A stretch of DNA of 64,000 nucleotides. It comes from UBA6927 sp022447855. Its GTDB lineage: Bacteria > Chloroflexota > Dehalococcoidia > Lucifugimonadales > UBA6927. Below are positions 51,519-60,370 of this stretch, one piece after another. The stretch is from contig JAKUTX010000001.1 in assembly GCA_022447855.1 (NCBI GenBank), positions 248,001 through 312,000 of the forward strand, given 5' to 3'. Within the stretch, counting starts at the first letter, position 1; each line of letters begins with the position of its first letter. Under the pieces are notes generated by a model, which did not search any database, was not told the DNA's origin, and saw only the letters and a list, made by a program, of their open reading frames with translations. The translations under genes and the position numbers were made by a program.

Positions 51519-52958
51519 CTAATATCGCTTGGCATAATCAATGTAATGAGTATTACCAATTGAAGAAGTTACAAGTTTCTGCCTATAAGAATATTCTTTA
51601 TTACTATATTCGCTATGAAATTCTTCAATCTCCACTTTGATATTCTCATGATTAAGACCCTCTAAAAATGCTTCCCTAATTGGCCTTCCATCAAATGATA
51701 GGTCTGTTTTTAATCCCAATAGATACATTATTGTAGGAGTTAAATCTACATTGCCTGTTGGAACAGAAGATATTAATCCCTTTTTGAAACTTGGGCCAAA
51801 TGCACCAAACACATTATTCATTTCATGTTTGCTAATTGAACCGTGTGTACCTAAATTTATCTCTCCTCCGGAACTATAAATCGTCCCTTTATAACCAGCC
51901 ACATTTTTTTCTGAATCCCATTGAAACGACATTGTCACATCAGGACAACGAAACCCTTCAATGCCCACCAAATCAGCAGGTAGCAAACCTTCTATATGAC
52001 CCGTTTTCGAAGAAAAGAACATTGGACCACACCATTCAAATTGCATTAACGCTCTAGCTAATTTTGTAGCAAGCCTATTATCTGAATTTTCTACATAAAA
52101 CAGGACGCTGCCTCCATTTGGCACTACAAGAATTTTGTCATCCTGTTCATTTTCTAATAAACCAATTTTAATTAATTCTTTCCTAACATCAATCACACCT
52201 TTAATAGTGGAATATCCATGATCCGAAATGATTATCACGTTCGCATCTTTTGAATTGTCAATTTTACGTATTTTAGTAATCAGGTCCCCGAAACATCTGT
52301 CTGCATACTTTATTGCTTGAGTTCCAAGTTCATACCCTACGCCATTCGCATGGTGTGATTTATCAGGTTCTGAAAACCAAATAAGGCCCACTGCTGGATT
52401 TATTTCAGGTATAAAATATTTGGTCATTATATCAACACAATGACTTAACCTTTTTTCATTTGGTATAGTATCTAATGGCCAATCTCCAACTATCGACTTT
52501 AATGTTTCCGCTAAAGAATCTGGGAATGTGAATTCTGGATTAACAACTGCTCCACCATTGGTATGAGCATTAGGGTTTTGCAAGAATGAATTGCCAGTAG
52601 TCCCTGCTCCAATAGCAACGAATTTTTCTCCAAAATTGTTTAGGATATCTCCAAGGTTTTCAACATACAAAACTTCCCCCAATTTTGCTCGCACACTCTC
52701 AAGCATGGGTTGCATTACTGAAAAAATTAAATTTGGATCAAAGTCTCTCATCACAACAGTGTTCGCTGCAATACCATGAGAACCTGGATATCTCCCTGTA
52801 AACATTGATGTTGCATTAATTCTTGTTACAGTGGGATATACTGCATGATGATTTGTAAAGGTAACGCCTTCATTTAAATACCCATATAAATTTGGCATTA
52901 AATCTTCATTTATTTGGTTTGGTTGTAATCCATCAAAGGCTACTACTAATACTTCCAT
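51519..52958 (-). CDS. Type I phosphodiesterase/nucleotide pyrophosphatase family protein
   Basis: A 479-residue alkaline-phosphatase-superfamily enzyme. The nucleophile Thr region is 'YPTVTRINATSMFTGRYPGS'; metal ligands follow in AFDGLQPNQ, FSEPDKSHHANG, IISDHGYSTI and the C-terminal GTHGSISKH. It should cleave phosphodiesters or phosphonates, possibly a c-type headgroup. No signal peptide is obvious. The ATG at 52958 follows AGGGG. Confidence 0.87.
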   Translation of the reverse strand: MEVLVVAFDGLQPNQINEDLMPNLYGYLNEGVTFTNHHAVYPTVTRINATSMFTGRYPGSHGIAANTVVMRDFDPNLIFSVMQPMLESVRAKLGEVLYVENLGDILNNFGEKFVAIGAGTTGNSFLQNPNAHTNGGAVVNPEFTFPDSLAETLKSIVGDWPLDTIPNEKRLSHCVDIMTKYFIPEINPAVGLIWFSEPDKSHHANGVGYELGTQAIKYADRCFGDLITKIRKIDNSKDANVIIISDHGYSTIKGVIDVRKELIKIGLLENEQDDKILVVPNGGSVLFYVENSDNRLATKLARALMQFEWCGPMFFSSKTGHIEGLLPADLVGIEGFRCPDVTMSFQWDSEKNVAGYKGTIYSSGGEINLGTHGSISKHEMNNVFGAFGPSFKKGLISSVPTGNVDLTPTIMYLLGLKTDLSFDGRPIREAFLEGLNHENIKVEIEEFHSEYSNKEYSYRQKLVTSSIGNTHYIDYAKRY

Positions 52959-53081
52959 AATGGGAACCCCTCTAAAGATGTAGGATGTTTCGGCAGATAA
53001 ATTTCGAATAACTAGCGACTAGCACCTATTATATCCCGTAATTCATCAACCATTAATCAGAGAAAATGGAAAGTTCACCGG

Positions 53082-53087
53082 TATAAT
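53082..53087 (+). promoter_or_regulatory. -10 element of the rpiB-like gene, with a mini-ORF leader
   Basis: TATAAT at 53082-53087, 145 bases before the rpiB-like ATG. Within the leader, AGGAG (53118-53122) is followed 9 bases later by a TTG-initiated seven-residue ORF (53132-53155). The rest of the 268-bp gap from 52959 shows nothing else I can name. Confidence 0.35.
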
Positions 53088-53226
53088 CTGATTTGTTAAC
53101 GGTTGTCGGGTCAAGATAGGAGTCAAATCTATTGGTGGTTGGGATTCCTTCATAGTTTTTGTCTTTAGTGATAATATCAAGTAATCAAATTATCTTTTCA
53201 CCAATTTATATGCAGGAGAAAATGAA

Positions 53227-53697
53227 ATGCGGTTAGCTGTAGGGGGTGACCATGCAGGGTTCTCGATGAAAGTCCCTATTATTGAATATCTGCAGTCGAA
53301 AGGTCACCAGGTTATAGATTACGGGACATATTCTGAAGACCCGGTAGATTTTCCGGATATCGCCGAGCTGGTAACTTCAGCAATACTCTCCAACAAGGTA
53401 AAGCGTGGCATCCTTGTTTGCGGAACAGGAGTAGGGGCTGCGATTGCAGGAAATAAAGTCCCCGGAATCAGAGCAGCTGTAACCCATGACACCTACTGTG
53501 CCCACCAAGGCGTTGAGCATGATGATGTCAACTTGATATGTATGGGTGCCGGGATCATAGGGTTGTCAGTGGCAAAAGAAGTGCTGGACGCTTTCCTAAA
53601 CGCTAAATTTTCAACTGATCCCGACTTCAAACGCAGAGTCAGTAAGCTTAGCCGAATGGAGCTTAAGTACGCGAAACAACTGATGAGTAAAGGCTAG
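53227..53697 (+). CDS. rpiB: RpiB/LacA/LacB-family sugar-phosphate isomerase
   Basis: A 156-residue ribose-5-phosphate isomerase B-type protein: VGGDHAGFSMKVPIIEYLQS at the start, 'GILVCGTGVGAAIAGNKVPG' with the catalytic Cys, VTHDTYCAHQGVEHDDVN and MGAGIIG. The gene is about 48 % GC, well above its neighbours. Its ATG has GCAGGAGAAAATGAA upstream. A hairpin CGAGCAAT/ATTGCTCG lies just after the stop. Confidence 0.88.
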   Translation: MRLAVGGDHAGFSMKVPIIEYLQSKGHQVIDYGTYSEDPVDFPDIAELVTSAILSNKVKRGILVCGTGVGAAIAGNKVPGIRAAVTHDTYCAHQGVEHDDVNLICMGAGIIGLSVAKEVLDAFLNAKFSTDPDFKRRVSKLSRMELKYAKQLMSKG

Positions 53698-53709
53698 TTA
53701 GTGAAATAG

Positions 53710-53735
53710 CGAGCAATGAAGATGCAAATTGCTCG
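53710..53735 (+). terminator. Hairpin after the rpiB-like gene
   Basis: CGAGCAAT (53710-53717) and ATTGCTCG (53728-53735) form an 8-bp stem with a 10-base loop, 13 bases after the stop. There is no T run, so it may be a stabilising hairpin or a weak terminator. Confidence 0.4.
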
Positions 53736-53776
53736 GATATATAGCTCATTCCTTTAGCAGGTTGTTTAGGTTTACA

Positions 53777-53811
53777 AGCCTAGAAAGGCTAAGGCACCCG
53801 ATAAGTCGGGT
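53777..53811 (+). other. Two tandem short hairpins
   Basis: AGCCT-AGAA-AGGCT (53777-53790) followed by ACCCGA-TAAG-TCGGGT (53796-53811): two perfect short stems with four-base loops, 5 bases apart, in the 215-bp gap between the rpiB-like gene and the zinc-ribbon pseudogene. They could be part of an RNA leader. Nothing else is identified in that gap. Confidence 0.4.
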
Positions 53812-53912
53812 TATGTAAATACGGAGTTAAGAAGTCTGCAGGGTGGGCGAAGACTTGGGAAGATGAGTATAGGAACACGCTTGATGAAGGTGGTAAGAAA
53901 TAAGGAGTAGGC

Positions 53913-54298
53913 ATGCCAGCTTGTCCATCATGTGGCACTGAGTTTCCCAATAATGTGGACTTCTGTACCAACTGCGAAAGCCATTAACTAAGAAGCAGTC
54001 AAATAAAGGCTTAAATATCCTACTTATTGTTTTTGGGTTGATGACAATTGGATGGGTAGGTTGGATATGGTACTTCATTGACTCTTTTGGTGATGAGTAT
54101 GTATCTGGCTTTGCACTTATGTTCCCTGCCTTGTTGTTATGGATACTTTTGATAACAACATGTGTGCTTGGCTGTGTTAGATTGTCTAGAACCGGACTTC
54201 CACCGCCACTTAAAGGGTTTCTTATAATACTTTCGTCGAGTCCGGCTTGGATATGGATTCCAGCGATATTTATCTCAGCATCTCTATATGAGGGATAA
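53913..54298 (+). pseudogene. Zinc-ribbon membrane protein, frameshifted
   Basis: The ATG at 53913 with TAAGGAG upstream begins a zinc ribbon (CPSCGTEF and CTNC), but the frame ends at 53987 after 24 residues. Another frame, open from about 53975 to 54298, continues with RKPLTKKQSNKG and then two or three membrane helices. One lost base after CTNC would give CTNCGKPLTKK, the normal ribbon ending, and a protein of about 128 residues. It looks like a recent single-base deletion, or a sequencing error. Function of intact zinc-ribbon TM proteins is mostly unknown. Confidence 0.75.
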
Positions 54299-54333
54299 TG
54301 GTCTGACAATTTAATTTTTGTAAAAGGGTCATG

Positions 54334-54339
54334 TATAAT
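54334..54339 (+). promoter_or_regulatory. -10 element of the globin gene
   Basis: TATAAT at 54334-54339, 33 bases before the chosen ATG at 54373. Its position inside the longer open frame argues against the upstream start at 54331. No clear -35 is seen. Confidence 0.45.
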
Positions 54340-54372
54340 CCACAAAATCAACAGGTGGCATGTGGAGATGAA

Positions 54373-54744
54373 ATGAACTCAGATACTATGTACGATCGAG
54401 TAGGTGGGCAAACTTTTTTCATAGAATTAGTTAACAAATTCTATGATTTTGTGGAGTCAGATACATTATTAAGGCCTATGTATCCTACAGATCTAAATCC
54501 TGGTAAATCATACTTAGCTGGATTCCTATCTCAATACTGGGGAGGCCCAACTAATTACTCCCACGAGCGCGGTCACCCACGACTAAGAATGCGCCACGCA
54601 AAATTTTCTATAGGACACCAAGAGAGGGATGCTTGGATTCAACATATGAAAGCTGCCCTAAATTCAATGAATATCTCTGATGAAGATATGAATACCATGG
54701 AAATTTACTTTGAAAATACTGCAACTATGATGCTAAATCGGTGA
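54373..54744 (+). CDS. Truncated haemoglobin, group II (GlbO-like)
   Basis: A 123-residue globin: TMYDRVGGQTFFIELVNKFY, 'FLSQYWGGPTNYSHERGHPR', LRMRHAKFSIGHQERDAW (the proximal His is in RMRHAKF) and a C-terminal helix. Group II proteins bind O2 and often handle NO or H2O2. The ATG at 54373 has GGAG 5 bases upstream, and a promoter element lies just before. Confidence 0.87.
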   Translation: MNSDTMYDRVGGQTFFIELVNKFYDFVESDTLLRPMYPTDLNPGKSYLAGFLSQYWGGPTNYSHERGHPRLRMRHAKFSIGHQERDAWIQHMKAALNSMNISDEDMNTMEIYFENTATMMLNR

Positions 54745-54810
54745 GATATTAGATCCTATGATTGCTCCAGAAAATTTTCCTGAGAAACAAGTAGGACATA
54801 CCTAGGAAGG

Positions 54811-55623
54811 TTAATGTTCCATTATCGTTCCACCATTAAGATTTATTGATTGTCCAGTAATCCACGAAGCAGCCTCTGTACACAAATAGGCCATGAACGC
54901 ACCAACTTCTTCTGGAGTTCCGTTCCGGCGAATAGGAGTCTTTTTGGCCATCTCTTCCCATCGAACTAATCTGTCAATATCATCCATTCGCGCAGTATCT
55001 ACAGCACCAGGGCAAACAGCATTGACATTAATTCCATGTGGACCTAATTCAGCTGCCAAAGATTGTGTCATACCAACAATAGCAAAATTTGCAGCATTAT
55101 ATGCCAAAGTATTTGGTACACCTCTTTTGCCAGCACTAGAGGAAACATTTACAATTTTCCCACCCTGTCCTTGTGCAATCATTTGGCGAGTGGCAGCCTT
55201 CGTGCACAGAAAAGCCCCCGTAATTTTGATATCAACAACCCTCTGAAATACATCCTCTGGAACATCTAACATAGGTAATCGATCTTTACCCCTAGGATAT
55301 GCTGCATTATTCATTAAAATATCAATTCTTCCAAATTCTGTTACTGTTGAATTAATTACATCTTCAACCTGACTCGCATCAGTTACATCTAATGGCATAG
55401 TTAAAGCCCTTCGACCTAATGATCTAACCTCGTCAGCGACACTATCTACACCTCTCCACCCAACTTCTTTCTCATCATCTGGAAATGTGTCTGGGGATCG
55501 ATTGGTGCCAGTAATTACAACATCAGCACCTAACCTTGCAAGTTCCAAAACAGCAGATCTTCCTATACTGCGAAGCCTACCTCCACCTGTAACAATTGCA
55601 ACCTTTCCATCTAATTCACCCAT
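54811..55623 (-). CDS. Short-chain dehydrogenase/reductase
   Basis: A 270-residue classical SDR: VAIVTGGGRLRSIGRSAVLE (glycine motif with two extra residues), MNNAAYPRG, VNVSSSAGKRG and YNAANFAI. The last is notable: YNAAN has Asn where the catalytic Lys of YxxxK stands, so the proton relay is altered. The rest, including CPGAVDTARMDD and LNGGTIME, is ordinary. It has AAGGAGA 7 bases before the ATG and lies 32 bp after gatA. Confidence 0.83.
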   Translation of the reverse strand: MGELDGKVAIVTGGGRLRSIGRSAVLELARLGADVVITGTNRSPDTFPDDEKEVGWRGVDSVADEVRSLGRRALTMPLDVTDASQVEDVINSTVTEFGRIDILMNNAAYPRGKDRLPMLDVPEDVFQRVVDIKITGAFLCTKAATRQMIAQGQGGKIVNVSSSAGKRGVPNTLAYNAANFAIVGMTQSLAAELGPHGINVNAVCPGAVDTARMDDIDRLVRWEEMAKKTPIRRNGTPEEVGAFMAYLCTEAASWITGQSINLNGGTIMEH

Positions 55624-55655
55624 AATGTCTCCTTATTTACAAAATCTATAACTTT

Positions 55656-57116
55656 TTATTTCATCTTCGGTACAAAATTGGACCATTCATTAGCTTGTTC
55701 ATACGCAAAAGCTATTTTGAGTATTTTTTCTTCCATCATCGCATCCCCCATAATTTGCAATCCCACAGGCATGCCGCCTGAAATACCACAAGGAACTGAT
55801 ATTGCAGGAATACCTGCAATATTAGCCGGCATAGTGAAAATATCATTCAAATACATCTTTAAAGGGTCATCTATCTTTTCACCAAACTTAAATGCTGTCG
55901 TAGGAGTAGTTGGAGTCACAATAGCATCAAAACGCTCAAATACCGATTTAAATTCCTGAATAATCAACGTTCTTACTTTTTGAGCTTTTAAATAATAAGC
56001 ATCATAGTATCCTGAGGAAAGTGCATAAGTACCTAACATAATCCGCCTCTTCACTTCAGGACCAAAACTCTGATCTCTGGTAAGTTCCAAAGATCCCCAA
56101 AAATCCAAATCATCTTGATTTGAAAAACCATATTTGACACCATCATACCTTGCAAGATTTGCAGAGGCTTCAGAGGGCGCTATCAAATAATAAACTGCCA
56201 GAGCATTAGGAGTACTTGGCAGTGAAATTTCCTCCACATCTGCTCCCAATGATTCTAATGACTTAATTGCATTTTTAACAATTGTAGAAACTTCAGTATC
56301 CATTTCAGCAGGAAAATATTCTTTAGGTATTCCAATCTTTAACCCTTTCAAATCTCCATGAAGAGACATTTGATAATCAGGTCTGGAGTTAGAAATTGAC
56401 GTAGAATCCAAAGGATCATAACCAGAAATAACATTCAGCACTTCAGCACAGTCAGATACATTTATAGTTAACGGACCAACTTGATCAAGTGAACTTGCAA
56501 ACGCTACAAGTCCAAATCTACTAACCAATCCATAAGTGGGTTTCAAACCGACTATTCCACAAAATGAGGCTGGCTGCCTAATGCTTCCTCCAGTATCCGA
56601 ACCCAAAGCATATGCAGCTTCCCCAGATGCTACAGCTACTGCAGGACCTCCGCTACTACCACCAGGAACCCTTTCAACATCCCATGGATTTTTCGCAGGG
56701 AAAAATGCCGAGTTTTCATTACTAGAGCCCATTGCGAATTCGTCTAGATTTCCCTTACCTAGCAATACCGCTCCACTAGAATATAATTTCTCAACTACAG
56801 TCGCATTATAAACTGGAACAAAATCTTCTAATACCTTTGAAGCACAGGTGGTTTTAACATCTTTTGTAGACAGATTATCCTTTAATTGCATCGGAATTCC
56901 TGTCAGGGGAACTGCATCTCCTGATAAAAGTTTCGAATCAGCTTTTTTGGCTTGTTCAAAAGCTAATTCATCGGTGACAGTAATATATGCACCAAACTCA
57001 ACATCGGAAAGCTTAATCTTTTCAATATAATCAGTGGTTAAATCTAATGATGAAATCTCGCCCTTGCGGAGCAAATCAGATGCTTGTGCTACGGTAAGTT
57101 TCGTTAATTCTGACAT
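55656..57116 (-). CDS. gatA: Glutamyl-tRNA(Gln)/Asn amidotransferase subunit A
   Basis: The 486-residue amidase subunit that frees ammonia from glutamine to correct mischarged tRNA. The Ser-cisSer-Lys triad is visible in GIPMQLKDN (Lys), 'VPGGSSGGPAVAVASGEAAY' and ALGSDTGGSIRQPASFCG. It has a normal C-terminus. gatC lies just upstream; gatB is not in the window. Confidence 0.95.
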   Translation of the reverse strand: MSELTKLTVAQASDLLRKGEISSLDLTTDYIEKIKLSDVEFGAYITVTDELAFEQAKKADSKLLSGDAVPLTGIPMQLKDNLSTKDVKTTCASKVLEDFVPVYNATVVEKLYSSGAVLLGKGNLDEFAMGSSNENSAFFPAKNPWDVERVPGGSSGGPAVAVASGEAAYALGSDTGGSIRQPASFCGIVGLKPTYGLVSRFGLVAFASSLDQVGPLTINVSDCAEVLNVISGYDPLDSTSISNSRPDYQMSLHGDLKGLKIGIPKEYFPAEMDTEVSTIVKNAIKSLESLGADVEEISLPSTPNALAVYYLIAPSEASANLARYDGVKYGFSNQDDLDFWGSLELTRDQSFGPEVKRRIMLGTYALSSGYYDAYYLKAQKVRTLIIQEFKSVFERFDAIVTPTTPTTAFKFGEKIDDPLKMYLNDIFTMPANIAGIPAISVPCGISGGMPVGLQIMGDAMMEEKILKIAFAYEQANEWSNFVPKMK

Positions 57117-57168
57117 CTTAAACTCAATAAATTTTTATAAATTTTGAAATGATTCATATCTATTAAAA

Positions 57169-57456
57169 CTACTCCAAAACAGCTCTAATCCTAAAAAGAT
57201 CCCCTTCAGTTCTTGGCGCATTCTTTAAGACTTCTTCCAACGGCAAAGAATCCTCCAAATCATCATCTCTCATGACAGTGTCAAAAGACACTGGATGAAA
57301 TGAGGGATCTATAGAGTCAGTTTTAATCTTTTGTAGAGCATCAAAATGCGAAAGTATGTCAGAAAGTTGCACTCTGAAAATGTCTATTTCTTCATCTGAA
57401 AGTGCAATCCGTGCCAAAGAGGCTATATGCCGAATTTCATCATTAGTTAAACTCAT
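57169..57456 (-). CDS. gatC: Glutamyl-tRNA(Gln)/Asn amidotransferase subunit C
   Basis: A 95-residue GatC: MSLTNDEIRHIASLARIALS at the start and 'DDLEDSLPLEEVLKNAPRTE' and GDLFRIRAVLE near the end. GatC wraps around GatA and GatB and helps fold the complex. I use the ATG at 57456, which follows GGAGATAAAA; the longer frame is not conserved. It is 52 bp before gatA. Confidence 0.93.
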   Translation of the reverse strand: MSLTNDEIRHIASLARIALSDEEIDIFRVQLSDILSHFDALQKIKTDSIDPSFHPVSFDTVMRDDDLEDSLPLEEVLKNAPRTEGDLFRIRAVLE

Positions 57457-57600
57457 TTTTATCTCCGAAACTCCCAGAGTATAGCAAATGCTAGACAAGA
57501 CTATCAATAAACTAAAATTCAGTTTGTTTATACCTATGCTAAAATTATGCAACATTTGCGATTTATCTTATAGCAAATGCAAAAATTTCCGGAGATAAAA

Positions 57601-60273
57601 ATGCAAAAAATCCCTTTCGACACAATTAAGCTTCAAAATGGATTGAATGTGATATTACATCAAAACCATTCAACACCAATTACCGCAGTCAATGTCTGGT
57701 ATCATGTAGGATCAAAAAATGAATCTCCTGGAAAAACAGGTTTTGCACACCTTTTCGAACATATAATGTTTGAAGGTTCCAAACACCACAATAGTGGCTT
57801 TTTTGAGCCCTTAGAAAAAGCTGGCGCTGACCTTAATGGATCTACGACACCAGACAGGACCAATTATTGGGAAACAGTTCCATCAAATTATCTGGAAACC
57901 GCATTATGGTTAGAATCAGATCGAATGGGATTTCTATTAGAAGCTTTAGACCAAAAAAGATTCGATATCCAAAGAGATGTTGTTAAAAATGAACGCAGAC
58001 AAAGTTATGAAAACCGTCCATATGGACAATCAGAATTATTACTTAATTCTACAATGTTTCCGAGCCCTCACCCTTACAACTGGCCCACAATCGGATCGCA
58101 AGAAGATTTAGACAATGCAAAACTAGATGATGTTAAAGATTTTTTTCGTAAATTCTATTCCCCTTCTAATGCAAGCATTGTAATCGCAGGTGATTTTGAA
58201 AAATCTAAAACAATTGATCTTGTAGAAAAATATTTCGCAAGCATTCCACCAGGCAATACTATAGATCGCGTCAAAAAATTAGACACCTCTTTTTCAGGAA
58301 GAATTGAACTTTTTCATGAAGACAAAGTACAACTTCCAAAAATAAATTTAAGCTGGCCTACAGTGCCTGAATTCGACCCAAATGAACCTGCTCTTGATAT
58401 TCTAGGATACATCCTTTCAGAAGGCAGACAATCAAGATTGCAAAAAGCATTAGTATACGATATGCAAATCGCAAGAAATTTAGGTTCATATCAGTATTGT
58501 AGAGAGATAGCAGGGCAATTTGAAATTGAGGTTACTGCTAATGACCAAAACGTTTTGCCCAGAATAGAAGACTATATATTCGAACAAATAGAGTTAATCA
58601 AATCTACTCCCCCTTCCGAACAAGAAATCACTACAGCAAAAAACAAATTTGAAAATATGCTACTAAGACGATTAGAAAAACTGGGTGGATTTGGGGGAGT
58701 CGCAGACCTACTAAATCATTTCAATGTTTTCGCACAAGACCCTAACCAAATTAACTCCCAATTAGAACGCTATCAATCAGTAACGCCTGAAGATATTCAG
58801 CAAGTAGCTAAATCTTTTTTGAACAACAATCATGTCAGAATGTTAGTCATGCCCGAAAACAGTTTAAAAGATGTTTCAACTAATTTAGACAGATCAAAAG
58901 AACCTGAAATTCCAAGTTTCCCAGAGTTTACTCCGCCTACTCCAACATATTCCAATTTAGAAAATGGCCTACAACTCTTGGTATTAGAAAAAGATGATTC
59001 TTTCACAGTAGGCACGACAATATTGGTACACTCTGGGTCGAAGAAAGATCCTAAAGAACTTCCAGGACTTGCAGATCTTACTAACGCAATGATTCTGGAA
59101 GGAACTTCCCAAAAAACCGCAGAAGAAATTTCTACTGAAATGGACCATCTGGGTGACTCGATTTCAAGAGATATAACCAAGGAATACTCTTCAATATCAA
59201 CCACAATGGCAAAAAGTGTTTGGGACGATGCGGTGCAAATTCTTGCTGAAATTATTCAGGACCCTTCGTTCCCAACAAAAGAACTAGACCGAATTAAGTC
59301 AGAACGCCTTACAGATTTAAACAGAATTACAGATAGTCCAGTACTAATGGCTCAACGAGCAATCCCATCAATTCTTCACGGAGCCAAATCACCATATGGA
59401 CACCCTACAAGTGGTGACGAAAATTCTATAACTAATATTTCAAAAGATGACCTGCTCAAATTTCACAAGAATCACTATGATCCAAAAAATACAACAATCG
59501 TAGTGGTTGGAAACATCTCACAGGAAGAAGCTTTTAAAAGTATTTCAAAGCATTTCTCTTTATGGACCAGTAAGACTTCAAGTCACAATCCAAAAGTTTC
59601 CAATTTTTCTAATATTAAAACATCGTCAAATAAAGAAGGTAATTCTATTTTCTTAATCGACAAGCCAGGAGCACCTCAATCTGTGATTTTAGCTGGTCAA
59701 CTATTGGTCCCCAGGCAACATGAAGATTTTCATGCAATTACTTTGGCTAATTCAGTCCTTGGCGGACAATTCACTGCCCGACTAAACTCCAATCTACGAG
59801 AAGACAAAGGATACAGTTATGGATATTTATCTCAGGTTTCATGGGGAAATGAAGTATCCACGTTAATTGCTGGAGGAAGCGTACAAACTGCCGTCACAAA
59901 GGAATCCGTCGAAGAAACACTAAAAGAGTTCTCTGAAATTTGTTCATCTAAACTCATTTCTTCTCAAGAGCTTCAAGATTCGCGAGATAGCATACTTAGA
60001 GGAATGCCTTCTAGTTTTGAGACTACAAATAATACCTTGCAAAGATTAGTTTCTATTCCAATATATAACTTAGACACAAATTATTATGCTGAATTTATTA
60101 AGAAAATTCAGCGAGTATCATTAGAGGATGTGCATAGAGTAGTCCAACAACACATCGTTCCAAACGGATTAAAAATTATAATTGCCGGAAACAAAACAGA
60201 TATTCTTTCAAAAATATCTGAAATAGGTCTTCCGATTATTAATATTACTCATAATGGTGAAGAAATTTCCTGA
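57601..60273 (+). CDS. M16 zinc peptidase, two-domain
   Basis: An 890-residue insulinase-family protein. The N-terminal half has the inverted zinc motif HLFEHIMFEG (HxxEH) and a downstream Glu in ERRQSYENRPYG. The C-terminal half (from about residue 450) is the inactive partner, where LADLTNAMILEG replaces the motif, and it keeps the substrate-binding RxxxxY-type segment (LREDKGYSYG). Processing-peptidase/PqqL-like; cytosolic or periplasmic location is not clear, as no signal is seen. The ATG at 57601 has GGAGATAAAA upstream; the frame start at 57577 does not. Confidence 0.88.
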   Translation: MQKIPFDTIKLQNGLNVILHQNHSTPITAVNVWYHVGSKNESPGKTGFAHLFEHIMFEGSKHHNSGFFEPLEKAGADLNGSTTPDRTNYWETVPSNYLETALWLESDRMGFLLEALDQKRFDIQRDVVKNERRQSYENRPYGQSELLLNSTMFPSPHPYNWPTIGSQEDLDNAKLDDVKDFFRKFYSPSNASIVIAGDFEKSKTIDLVEKYFASIPPGNTIDRVKKLDTSFSGRIELFHEDKVQLPKINLSWPTVPEFDPNEPALDILGYILSEGRQSRLQKALVYDMQIARNLGSYQYCREIAGQFEIEVTANDQNVLPRIEDYIFEQIELIKSTPPSEQEITTAKNKFENMLLRRLEKLGGFGGVADLLNHFNVFAQDPNQINSQLERYQSVTPEDIQQVAKSFLNNNHVRMLVMPENSLKDVSTNLDRSKEPEIPSFPEFTPPTPTYSNLENGLQLLVLEKDDSFTVGTTILVHSGSKKDPKELPGLADLTNAMILEGTSQKTAEEISTEMDHLGDSISRDITKEYSSISTTMAKSVWDDAVQILAEIIQDPSFPTKELDRIKSERLTDLNRITDSPVLMAQRAIPSILHGAKSPYGHPTSGDENSITNISKDDLLKFHKNHYDPKNTTIVVVGNISQEEAFKSISKHFSLWTSKTSSHNPKVSNFSNIKTSSNKEGNSIFLIDKPGAPQSVILAGQLLVPRQHEDFHAITLANSVLGGQFTARLNSNLREDKGYSYGYLSQVSWGNEVSTLIAGGSVQTAVTKESVEETLKEFSEICSSKLISSQELQDSRDSILRGMPSSFETTNNTLQRLVSIPIYNLDTNYYAEFIKKIQRVSLEDVHRVVQQHIVPNGLKIIIAGNKTDILSKISEIGLPIINITHNGEEIS

Positions 60274-60370
60274 GTGGAATTTTCAATTGACTCAAAAATC
60301 GCCGTCATTCACATCAATATTATGGTAGATTGATATAGCTATAATTCAGAAACTAATTATGGAGGAATAT

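Noticed and set aside
53827..54351. 174-residue ORF on the minus strand over the zinc-ribbon region
   Set aside because: It shows no family resemblance and lies across a recognisable zinc-ribbon coding region on the other strand, so it is a shadow frame.
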